Assembly (NCBI GenBank): GCA_000381585.1
Contig: KB906734.1
Coordinates: 186,001-250,000 of the forward strand
DNA: 64,000 nt
Source: Acidobacteriaceae bacterium KBS 83
GTDB taxonomy: Bacteria; Acidobacteriota; Terriglobia; Terriglobales; Acidobacteriaceae
Direction: 5' to 3'
Position numbers and translations under genes: made by a program. The notes beneath the pieces were generated by a model. It searched no databases, was not told where the DNA came from, and saw only the letters and a program-made list of their open reading frames with translations. This document shows, one piece after another, positions 16,709 through 24,062 of this stretch (position 1 is the stretch's first letter; every line of letters begins with the position of its first letter).

Positions 16709-17811
16709 TTGGCATAGACGCGGACGTAGTCGACTAGCAATTCTGCGGGGAATTTTGTGGTGGCGTCGGGGGCTTTGGGCCAGTCGCCTCCTACTGCGAG
16801 ATTGAGCAGGAGGAAGACGGCGTTGCCATTGTCAAAGGGCCAGACCCCGCCGGGACGGCTGAAGTCGGCTGGAGTGTTGGTGGCGTAGATGTTCGCGGTC
16901 GTGTCGACGTAGAAGCTGATTTTTCCTTTGGACCAGAGGATGCCGTAGGTGTGCCAGTCAGCGGCGGAGAATGCGGGGTCGGGCGGCGTGGGGTAGTGGC
17001 GCGTGGTGTCGCCGTTGGTGCCGTGGAGCGACCCGGCGATCCAGTCGGGTTTGGGCGCGTTGATGTGCTCCATGATGTCCTGCTCGCCACATGCGGGCCA
17101 ATTATCAGTCGCGATGTTGTTGCCGAGTGTCCAAAAGGCAGGCCAGAGCCCCTGCCCTAAGGGGAGTTTCATGCGTGCTTCGATGCGGAGGGTGGCGGGT
17201 CCGGGAAAGAAGCTGAGCAGGCCCGCGGTTTTAAGACGGGCGGAAGTATAGACGCCGTCCGCGGGTTGAAGGGCGACGACGTGGAGGTATCCATCGGACG
17301 CAATGAAGGCGTTGGGATGTGCGGGATCGCAGGGCGAATTGGCGTCGCCCCAGGCGCAGTAGTGCTCGAACTCGCGATTGCCGAAGCCAGAGTGACCGAT
17401 GTCGTAGGTCCAGAAGTCGGGATTGGGTTTTGGGCCCAGATCGGCTGCGGAGTTGAACTCGTCGCTCCACACTAGGCTGCCGGGATTTACGGCGGCTGCG
17501 AACTTCTCGCTACCTACCTGGCCGGGCTTTCCATCGTCCACGGCGACGGCCTTTACGGTGACGTCGGATGCGATGAGGAAGGGCGCGAGGTAGCGGGTGG
17601 ATTGCGCGGTGGGCGCGGAGCCGTCGGTGGTGTAGTAGATGGTTGCGCCGGGCGCGCCGCCGGAGATGGAGACGATCATGGCGTGATTGAGCGCGGCCTT
17701 CGCCGTGATGACAGGCGCAGCCGGGGTGACGGGAGCGGCGGGACCGATGGCCTGCGCGGCGGCTGCAGCGGCATATGCCGCAGCCAGTGTTACGAATAGC
17801 AAAGCACGCAT
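16705..17811 (-). CDS. Secreted GH16-family endo-beta-glucanase with chitobiase-type N-terminal domain
   Basis: A 368-residue exported glycoside hydrolase. The start at 17811 opens a signal peptide (RALLFVTLAAAYAAAAAAQA). A small beta domain of the chitobiase/hexosaminidase C-terminal type follows (TIYYTTDGSAPTAQSTRYL, about residues 50-110). The GH16 domain then carries its catalytic signature ExDxxE as EQDIMEH (about 244-250), with SLHG and the C-terminal NLAVGGDWP. GH16 enzymes cut beta-1,3 or mixed-linkage glucans, agar or related polymers; laminarinase-like activity is likely but not proven. Confidence 0.9.
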   Translation of the reverse strand: MRALLFVTLAAAYAAAAAAQAIGPAAPVTPAAPVITAKAALNHAMIVSISGGAPGATIYYTTDGSAPTAQSTRYLAPFLIASDVTVKAVAVDDGKPGQVGSEKFAAAVNPGSLVWSDEFNSAADLGPKPNPDFWTYDIGHSGFGNREFEHYCAWGDANSPCDPAHPNAFIASDGYLHVVALQPADGVYTSARLKTAGLLSFFPGPATLRIEARMKLPLGQGLWPAFWTLGNNIATDNWPACGEQDIMEHINAPKPDWIAGSLHGTNGDTTRHYPTPPDPAFSAADWHTYGILWSKGKISFYVDTTANIYATNTPADFSRPGGVWPFDNGNAVFLLLNLAVGGDWPKAPDATTKFPAELLVDYVRVYAN

Positions 17812-17932
17812 CTTTCGAAGCCCTCCGGTACGGCGGCACGGCCGCGTGCACCAGAGTACCGCGAGAGGGGGCGGGCAAGGGTACCGCCAAGGTCGTATTT
17901 CAAACGAAGGATATGGGTGAGTACTAGAGCGC

Positions 17933-18856
17933 TCACCGCTTGCGCAATGCGGCACGGGCGGCGTCTCGGGCCTGCGTGGCGGCGGGCGAGAGGGGTGTCT
18001 GGGTGGGCATGCGGGCGAGCAGGGCTTCGAGCAGATAGGTGTGATTTTCAAAGAGCGCGAGCTGAATTAGATCGGGCGGGGACTTCTGCCATACGACGCT
18101 GTCCTGCTGTACCGATTCGAGCCACTTTTGAAAGCTGCTGAGCTCGAAGTCGTCGCGGATGATGACGGAGAGGAGCGCGACGGCGAGGCGATCCTGCTCG
18201 CCGAAGGTGTAGATGTGGCCAGCGGAGTTGAGGCGCTGCTCGACAGCGGCGAAGAGCGTCGGCTGGTCAGCCGGGGTGAAGTGCGGATTGCGGGCGAGTG
18301 CGCCGAGCAGGTCCGCGGTGTGGGCGGTGGAGTGGATCCAGCCCTTGACGGGATCGAAGCCGCGGGTGTCGCGTTCGTCGCGCAGGTAGGCGAGGGCGGC
18401 GGCGAGCAAGTCGCGGTATTGAGCGGGCGAGAGGAAGGGCTGGCGGAGATCGCGCTCGGCGAAGGAGGCGAGGGTGAGCGCGGAGAAGGAGCGCTTGAAG
18501 ACAGAGTCGGTCCCGGATTCGCCGATGCCGACGGTGAGGTTCTGTTGGAGCGATGGGAGGAGGGTGAGAAGGTCCTGATCGGTGAGCTGCGAGTGGCGGA
18601 TCCAGATGTCGAGGATGGTGTAGGCGAGAGTGTCGCGGAGCTCGGGATCAGGGGATGCGAGCCAGCGTGTGAGCTCCTGGGCCAGCGCGAAGGCGGACGC
18701 GCCGGGAGGGACGGCGAAGCTGTGGGATGCGATGTCGCGGAAGTATTGCGGAGTGTGCGGGGAGTTTGTGACGGCCGGGGCTGGGGTTTGCGCGTGCAGC
18801 GGCGGGTTGGCAGAGAGGATAAAGAGCATCATTATAGTTACGAATAACCGCGGCAT
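17933..18856 (-). CDS. Secreted DUF2785 protein
   Basis: A 307-residue protein, mostly helical. The start at 18856 has GGGAG seven bases upstream and begins a signal peptide (LFVTIMMLFILSANPPLHAQ). The hallmark is RDERDTRGFDPVKGWIHSTA followed by HTADLLGALA, which matches my recollection of DUF2785. The function of the family is not established. It is upstream of the GH16 gene on the same strand, 121 bases apart, so co-transcription is possible. Confidence 0.8.
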   Translation of the reverse strand: MPRLFVTIMMLFILSANPPLHAQTPAPAVTNSPHTPQYFRDIASHSFAVPPGASAFALAQELTRWLASPDPELRDTLAYTILDIWIRHSQLTDQDLLTLLPSLQQNLTVGIGESGTDSVFKRSFSALTLASFAERDLRQPFLSPAQYRDLLAAALAYLRDERDTRGFDPVKGWIHSTAHTADLLGALARNPHFTPADQPTLFAAVEQRLNSAGHIYTFGEQDRLAVALLSVIIRDDFELSSFQKWLESVQQDSVVWQKSPPDLIQLALFENHTYLLEALLARMPTQTPLSPAATQARDAARAALRKR

Positions 18857-19027
18857 GATTGTCTCCCCAAAACGCGGAGGCCCTGACTGCAGGGACAAGA
18901 GTATCGCCCATGACCAGTGATGGGAGAGGGTTTGGGCCGGTCGGTCGATTCAGAACGACGAAATACGGGCCTAGAGACGCGATACAGCATGGCCATGCGA
19001 TCGTCTGACTGTGCCAGACTATGAGCT

Positions 19028-19531
19028 ATGTTTCTTCGCCCGGCCGAACCGGATGATGCGATTGAGGTGGCGCGGGTGCATGTGCGCTCCTGGCAGGCGG
19101 GCTATCGCGGTCTGCTTCCGGATGCGTATCTGGATGGGCTGCGCGCGGAGAACCGGGCGCAACGATATCGCTTCGGGAGCGATGATGTGCGTGAGCCGGC
19201 CACGGTGGTCGCGATCGACGATGGGACGATCTGCGGATTTGCCACGACAGCGCCGGCGCGGGATCCGGATGTGGTGGACGATGGCGAACTCTACGCTCTT
19301 TATGTCGACCCGGCGTGGTGGGGACGCGGTGTTGGGGCGATGTTGATCGCTGCGGCGCGGGGGCGACTGGTGGAGCTGGGGTTTCGGAATGCGGTGTTGT
19401 GGCTGCTGGCCGGCAATGCCCGCGCGGACCGCTTTTACCGGATTGACGGATGGGCGCCGGACGGGCCGGCGCGGACGGATTCGGTGTGGGGCATGATGGT
19501 GGATGAGGTGCGGTATCGGCGTGCGCTCTGA
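19028..19531 (+). CDS. GNAT-family N-acetyltransferase
   Basis: A 167-residue acetyltransferase. It starts with the typical FLRPAEPDDAIEVARVHVRS and contains LYALYVDPAWWGRGVGAMLI, in which GRGVG is the acetyl-CoA binding loop (about residues 98-104). The C-terminal strand has LWLLAGNARADRFYRIDGW. Substrate unknown. It converges with the hydrolase at 19540, with an eight-base gap. Confidence 0.9.
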   Translation: MFLRPAEPDDAIEVARVHVRSWQAGYRGLLPDAYLDGLRAENRAQRYRFGSDDVREPATVVAIDDGTICGFATTAPARDPDVVDDGELYALYVDPAWWGRGVGAMLIAAARGRLVELGFRNAVLWLLAGNARADRFYRIDGWAPDGPARTDSVWGMMVDEVRYRRAL

Positions 19532-19539
19532 TAACACGC

Positions 19540-20514
19540 TCAACTAAGTTTCTGGACTAATAAGTTGTTGGACTGGCGCCTGCACCAAGTCCCAAACGAT
19601 CGATGCTCACGCCCTGTGTACGTGAGATTCCCGTCGCCATGCCTAGCGGAAGCGATATGCCCAAACGCCGAAGCGTCCTGGGCATGTCGCCTGAAGGCTC
19701 TTCCGAGAACCTGGCAGGACGCCAATTCGTTGACGATTGGGTAATCTTGCTGCAATAGGCAGAACGAAAGTATGGCGGAAGCCAGCTCGACTGGCTTCTC
19801 CAGAAAGATCAAGTGGCCCGAATTGAGTTCAATGTTCTTCGAATCAGGAACCAGATTCTCCGAGTAAGCTGGTGGCACGATCTGATCGTGCTTCGCAGTA
19901 ATCAGCAGCGTCGGGGCCTTGATTCTCGCGGCGTACTCCCGAACATCCACGCTAAGGTCAACCCTGATGACCTGATCGATCGGGCGCCAGTTAGTCGAGG
20001 CGATAAAGCTTTCAATGATTCCGTTTATGGTGCGTTCGTCAAATGCAGACAAAAAGCCGGGACTTAGGCCACTCACCAGCAGCAGTTTTGTGAATGCTAC
20101 TTTATCTGTGCTCAATAGGCGAAGCCACAGTTTGAACTGCAGATTCATCCGCGGATCGCTTCCATGGCTGAAGCCTGATACGAGTACAAGCGAACGGACC
20201 ATCTCCGGATACTCCGCTGCGATGTATATGGCAATTGCCGCTCCAAGGGAACCGCCAACTAGATCGAAGCGCTGCTTACCTTCGGCCGTGACTGCAGCTA
20301 TGACCTCATCCGCGAGATCTTTTATTGCAAGTTCATTCGTGGAGTTGGTTCCAGCGACTCGATCTATGTAATTTGGGCGAATCACCGATCGTGAGCTCGA
20401 TAGCTCTTCCACTACCCGCGACCAGTCCTCTGATTTACCCATTGTTCCATGCACAAGCACGATCGGCAGATCCTTTTCTCCGCTCAAGTGACGTCTCTCC
20501 TTTTCTGAACTCAT
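19540..20514 (-). CDS. Alpha/beta-fold hydrolase
   Basis: A 324-residue cytoplasmic hydrolase. The oxyanion motif is VLVHGTMG (about residues 19-26), the nucleophile elbow GGSLG has Ser at about 89, an Asp lies in LLITAKHDQIVPP and a His in NSGHLIFLEKP. The catalytic triad is thus complete. About 70 residues follow the usual family end (after AILSFCLL) and look low in structure; they may reflect a lost stop or lineage-specific tail. Substrate unknown. Confidence 0.85.
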   Translation of the reverse strand: MSSEKERRHLSGEKDLPIVLVHGTMGKSEDWSRVVEELSSSRSVIRPNYIDRVAGTNSTNELAIKDLADEVIAAVTAEGKQRFDLVGGSLGAAIAIYIAAEYPEMVRSLVLVSGFSHGSDPRMNLQFKLWLRLLSTDKVAFTKLLLVSGLSPGFLSAFDERTINGIIESFIASTNWRPIDQVIRVDLSVDVREYAARIKAPTLLITAKHDQIVPPAYSENLVPDSKNIELNSGHLIFLEKPVELASAILSFCLLQQDYPIVNELASCQVLGRAFRRHAQDASAFGHIASARHGDGNLTYTGREHRSFGTWCRRQSNNLLVQKLS

Positions 20515-20812
20515 GATTTCCTTTCACCTAGCACACGACTCTTATTACCTGAACTACCGTCACGATGCTCACCACTGTGTGCTCGTTGCGCGACGGCTGA
20601 CTTCCTCAGGCAAATTAGTTGTAAAGAAATTGATTGATTGACTTGTTGAATTATCCTCGATTGCCACTTGCTATCTGAGGAGTCCATTTCCGAGTCTCGA
20701 GGTTTTACATAGTTGTCTACGTGCTGTTTCAGTTTGTCTACCGCATGTACGCTCGTCTGATGACTGAGCCTCCACTTCGCTTTGTCGGTGACGAAGTGGA
20801 GGTCGGAGCTAC

Positions 20813-21562
20813 TTAGCGCATGCCGCCGGAGGCAGTGAGCAGTTCGCCGGTGAGCCAGCCGGAGTCGGGTGAGGCGAGAAAGGTGGCGAGTGGACCGATG
20901 TCCTTGACCTGCCCGATGCGGCCGAGTGGAGTGTCGGCGATCATCTTCTTTTCCCAATCGCTGCCGATGACGCCGGCGGTGACAGTGCCTTCCGTCTCAA
21001 CTCCGCCGGGGTTGATGGAGTTGACGCGGATCTTGCGCGGCGCCAGTTCATTGGCGAGAACGGCGGTGATGGCATCGACTGCGCCCTTGGTTGCGGTGTA
21101 GACGACGGTGGCGGGTGGATTGATTTTCGTGATGGCCGAGCCGACGTTGATGACGCTGCCGCCTTCGGGATTGAAGATCTTCAGCGCCTCGCGGGTGCTC
21201 TGCAGCAGACCGAGAACGTTGGTGTTGAAGTGGCGATGGAAGTCCTCTTCGGTGAAGTTGTCGATGGGGCCGAAGCTATAGACGCCGGCGTTGTTGACGA
21301 GGATGTCGACGTGGCCGAAGGCCTTTTTGGTTTCGGCGAACAGACGCTCAGTGTCCGCTGCCTTGGCGACATCGCCCTGTACGGCAATGGCTTTGCCGCC
21401 CTTGGCAGCGATGTCAGCAACGACCTTGTCCGCGCCTGCCTTGCTGGATGCATAGTTGACGACGACCTTGGCGCCGGCGGCAGCGAGGTCGCGGGCGATC
21501 TCCGCACCGATGCCCTTGGACGCCCCAGTAACGACGGCGACCTTACCTTGAAGCTTGCTCAT
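20813..21562 (-). CDS. Short-chain dehydrogenase/reductase
   Basis: A 249-residue classical SDR. TGASKGIG (about residues 13-20) binds NAD(P), NNAG (about 90-93) is structural, and Ser with YTATK (about 155-159) forms the catalytic set. The C-terminal ELLTASGGMR is typical of 3-oxoacyl-ACP-reductase-like and glucose-dehydrogenase-like members. AAAGGAG lies about nine bases before the ATG. It is 98 bases downstream of an ArsR-type gene on the same strand, which probably regulates it. Confidence 0.9.
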   Translation of the reverse strand: MSKLQGKVAVVTGASKGIGAEIARDLAAAGAKVVVNYASSKAGADKVVADIAAKGGKAIAVQGDVAKAADTERLFAETKKAFGHVDILVNNAGVYSFGPIDNFTEEDFHRHFNTNVLGLLQSTREALKIFNPEGGSVINVGSAITKINPPATVVYTATKGAVDAITAVLANELAPRKIRVNSINPGGVETEGTVTAGVIGSDWEKKMIADTPLGRIGQVKDIGPLATFLASPDSGWLTGELLTASGGMR

Positions 21563-21660
21563 GGTGCTGTTCTCCTTTGTTTGACATTTCGATGATTGTC
21601 AAACTGAGGAAGAGATGATGTATGGGAGGAAAGGATTCGGGATTTGAGATTGGGCGGGGA

Positions 21661-21987
21661 TTAAAGACTGGCGAGGCGGTCGAGATAGGCGCGGAGGACG
21701 TCGCGCTGCAGGGTGAGGTTGGCGAATTTGCCCTGGCGCTCAATGCGGACGAGGCCGGCGTTTTCCAGTTCCTTCATGTGATGGGAGAGAGTGGCGGGGC
21801 TGATGGGCTGGGTTTCGCTGAGACAGGTGCAGGGCGTGGCGCACTGGCGGCGGCTGATCTCGGCAAGGATCTCGTAGCGTCGGGGCGCGGCAAGGGCTTT
21901 GGAGATGAGGGAGAACTGGCGGTCGGTCATCTCGGTCCGCGTCGCGGGGCCATTTCGCTTTGCAGGACGGACACGCTTTTCTGTCAT
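21661..21987 (-). CDS. ArsR-family HTH regulator
   Basis: A 108-residue winged-helix regulator. The DNA-binding part is ALAAPRRYEILAEISRR, then SPATLSHHMKELENAGLV (recognition helix) and the wing IERQGKFANLTLQ. Cys residues at CATPCTC (about 50-55) could bind a metal or sense redox change, which is inference. It lies upstream of the SDR and divergent from the YeiH operon; a 14-bp palindrome in the divergent region is a candidate operator. Confidence 0.88.
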   Translation of the reverse strand: MTEKRVRPAKRNGPATRTEMTDRQFSLISKALAAPRRYEILAEISRRQCATPCTCLSETQPISPATLSHHMKELENAGLVRIERQGKFANLTLQRDVLRAYLDRLASL

Positions 21988-22045
21988 GACTCCCTACCTT
22001 ACCCCGCGAGCGAGGATTTGCCGGAGAAATTTAACATTGGGGCGG

Positions 22046-22087
22046 TTGACATACATCACGCTCTTACATACCGTCGACATATGTCGA
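22046..22087 (+). promoter_or_regulatory. Promoter with 14-bp palindrome ahead of the YeiH operon
   Basis: TTGACA (22046-22051) and TACCGT (22069-22074) with 17 bases between them form a sigma-70-like promoter, with a weak -10. The perfect palindrome TCGACATATGTCGA (22074-22087) sits at the expected transcription start, so a dimeric repressor could bind there. The divergent ArsR gene is one candidate. Confidence 0.55.
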
Positions 22088-22200
22088 GTTCTATCCGAAT
22101 CGCCGCGCAGTGTTGTTGCAGCCTGCTGCGCCCGGGTTCGGCTGGAGCGCCGTCGGTGCTGATAAAGCACTGATCGGGATCTAAAAGCTCTGAAGACCGA

Positions 22201-22240
22201 ACGCCCTGTCGCAGCCAGCTCTGCGGCGGGGCGTTTTGTT
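22201..22240 (+). terminator. Strong hairpin with T-tract in the leader of the YeiH operon
   Basis: Arms 22201-22214 and 22221-22234 pair over 14 bp with two G.U pairs and a six-base loop, followed by TTTGTTT. It lies between the promoter at 22046 and the small gene at 22303. It therefore looks like an attenuator rather than an end-of-operon terminator. The preceding 110 bases contain further hairpins (for example GCGCAG/CTGCGC), but I recognise no known riboswitch. Confidence 0.65.
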
Positions 22241-22302
22241 TCTCCCCCAAACTCGACGCGGAACCGGGCCATCTTCAACGCACGAACCGGAAGGAAGATG
22301 CC

Positions 22303-22458
22303 ATGAGTGACGAGATACGAAATTCTGAGAGAGTCGAGAGCGGGGGGACCGCGCCGGTGCAGCGGCGATGGCTATCGCTCGATAGCTGGGCGGTCCTGTT
22401 GGCGCTGGCGGCTGCGGCGCTGGTGAAACTGCACATATTGAATACGGTGAAGTGGTGA
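22303..22458 (+). CDS. 51-residue single-helix membrane peptide
   Basis: A short gene ahead of the YeiH-type transporter. GGAAGGA lies seven to eight bases before the ATG. The N-terminal half is polar (MSDEIRNSERVESGG) and basic (QRRW); the C-terminal half is one hydrophobic helix (SWAVLLALAAAALVKLHIL) ending TVKW. The stop is ten bases before the transporter start. Context suggests a small subunit or a regulatory partner of the transporter. No family recognised. Confidence 0.65.
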   Translation: MSDEIRNSERVESGGTAPVQRRWLSLDSWAVLLALAAAALVKLHILNTVKW

Positions 22459-22468
22459 GGGGGCGACG

Positions 22469-23599
22469 ATGATCACATCTTCTGTTACTCCGATATCCAC
22501 GGGCACCGGCGTTGCCGCTTCCCTTCCCGCTCACGCCGCGACGGCCGGTGAGCCGCTTCCGTTTCGCCTGCTGCGGCTGGTGCCTGGATTGTTGCTGCTG
22601 GCGGCGGTGGGTTTTGCAGGCAAGGTGATCGAGCAGTCGATCGCACGCTACGGCAAGGCGCATCATCTGACGTTGCCGAATATCGAATATGTGCTGTGGG
22701 CGATTCTGATCGGGCTGGTGATCGCCAATACTGTCGGCGTACCGAAGATCTTCGCCGCCGGCGTGGCGACGTACGACTTCTGGCTGAAGGTGGGGATCGT
22801 GCTGCTGGGTTCACGATTCCTGCTCGGCGATGTGCTGCGGCTGGGCGGGATCAGCCTGGGACTGGTGGCGATCGAGATCACGCTGGCGCTGGCACTGATG
22901 CACGGGCTGGGGCGCGCGTTCGGGTTGAAGCCGAAGCTGACGTCACTACTGGCTGTGGGATCGGCGGTGTGCGGCGTGTCGGCGATTATTGCGACACAGG
23001 GCGCGATTGATGCGGACGAGGAGGAGTCGTCGACGGCGATCGCGGCGATTTTGGCGCTGGGCGCGCTGTCTCTGTTCACGTTTCCGCTGATCGCACACAG
23101 CCTGCACCTGAGCGACCATGCGTATGGCTTGTGGGCGGGGCTGGCGGTGGACAACACGGCGGAGGCGACTGCGGCAGGCGCGCTGTACTCGGATGTTGCG
23201 GGAAGGTTTGCCGTGCTGGTGAAGACGACGCGCAATGCGATGATCGGCTTCGTGGTGCTGGGCTATGCGCTGTACTGGTCATCACGCGGGCAGGCACAGC
23301 GTGTGGGGAACAAGGCGCGATTCCTGTGGCAGAAGTTCCCTCGCTTCGTGCTGGGATTTCTGCTGATCTCGCTGCTGGCCAGCGTTGCTGTGTTCACCAA
23401 GCCGCAATTGACGGCTTTGGGGAACCTGTCGCGATGGGCGTTCCTGCTGACATTTGCAGGTGTTGGGCTGCGCACGAATATTCGCGAGCTGGGCAAACAG
23501 GGATGGCGGCCGCTGGCGATCGGCGCACTGGGTGAGGTGGCGATTGCCGCGATCACGCTGGCGCTGGTGTTTGGGGCGGATCGGTTATTTCACGTCTGA
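22469..23599 (+). CDS. YeiH/UPF0324-family transporter (putative sulfate exporter)
   Basis: A 376-residue inner-membrane protein with about ten hydrophobic segments. Family blocks include GVPKIFAAGVATYDFWLKVG, IVLLGSRFLLGDVL, the pseudo-symmetric loops GSAVCGVSAIIATQGAIDAD and GLAVDNTAEATAAGALYSD, and VLVKTTRNAMIGF. The family is annotated as putative sulfate exporters, but transport has little experimental support. The start has GAGGGGGCG just upstream. It is co-transcribed with the 51-residue peptide and probably controlled by the hairpin in their leader. Confidence 0.9.
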   Translation: MITSSVTPISTGTGVAASLPAHAATAGEPLPFRLLRLVPGLLLLAAVGFAGKVIEQSIARYGKAHHLTLPNIEYVLWAILIGLVIANTVGVPKIFAAGVATYDFWLKVGIVLLGSRFLLGDVLRLGGISLGLVAIEITLALALMHGLGRAFGLKPKLTSLLAVGSAVCGVSAIIATQGAIDADEEESSTAIAAILALGALSLFTFPLIAHSLHLSDHAYGLWAGLAVDNTAEATAAGALYSDVAGRFAVLVKTTRNAMIGFVVLGYALYWSSRGQAQRVGNKARFLWQKFPRFVLGFLLISLLASVAVFTKPQLTALGNLSRWAFLLTFAGVGLRTNIRELGKQGWRPLAIGALGEVAIAAITLALVFGADRLFHV

Positions 23600-23609
23600 A
23601 ACTCGCCGT

Positions 23610-23720
23610 TTCAGTCGGACGCGCCGGTGGCGGGATTTGCCATCCAGGCAGACGCGCCGGCGGCGCGGATAGTGAGGTTTGATTCCTTCGGTCGCTCACG
23701 AATGAGAATGTGGGCGACCC
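23610..23720 (+). repeat. Dispersed GC-rich palindromic repeat, two units
   Basis: Begins about ten bases after the YeiH stop. A short unit (23610-23640, CGGACGCGCCGGTGGCG) is followed by a full unit (23641-23720) with CCAGGCAGACGCGCCGGCGG, TTCGGTCGCTCACG and TGTGGGCGAC. Same orientation as the other copies. Confidence 0.75.
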
Positions 23721-23732
23721 CCATACCCAGCA

Positions 23733-24032
23733 CTATTGAATAAGAGCGATGTTTCGCTCCTTTATCTCCTGGTAGCAGCTGTCGCAGACAGGTTGAATAT
23801 TGACTTGCTTTGTTAGGGCTTCGGTCCAGTCTCCGCCATTGTCGATTCTTAAACGCTCGCACGCCTTGCACCACGCGTCGGGATGAGGATCATCGTCTGC
23901 TCTATCGAAGCAAAACCCTCGCCCTGTTCCATGAAGCAAGTGCTCGCAGACAAATGCCGGCTCTCTCGCTTCTCCATGGCGACCACAACTGATCAGTTTT
24001 GTCTCGGTATTTGAGTTGCCCTCACCGCTCAT
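23733..24032 (-). CDS. Cys/His-rich small protein, probable zinc-binding
   Basis: A 99-residue protein with spaced metal-ligand pairs: CGRHG, CEHLLH, CFD, CKAC and CDSCYQE. The order C-x2-H, C-x-H-x3-H, C-x2-C, C-x2-C suggests two zinc sites. No signal peptide, so probably cytoplasmic. I recognise it only as a conserved hypothetical type. It follows the ABC permease gene direction on the same strand, downstream of nothing obvious. Confidence 0.7.
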   Translation of the reverse strand: MSGEGNSNTETKLISCGRHGEAREPAFVCEHLLHGTGRGFCFDRADDDPHPDAWCKACERLRIDNGGDWTEALTKQVNIQPVCDSCYQEIKERNIALIQ

Positions 24033-24062
24033 TGAACCCTTCGATCCATGCTAGATGCACTC

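Noticed and set aside
20515-20812. Minus-strand frame of 148 codons running into the SDR gene end
   Set aside because: Overlaps the SDR in another frame; basic, His/Arg-rich translation without domain.
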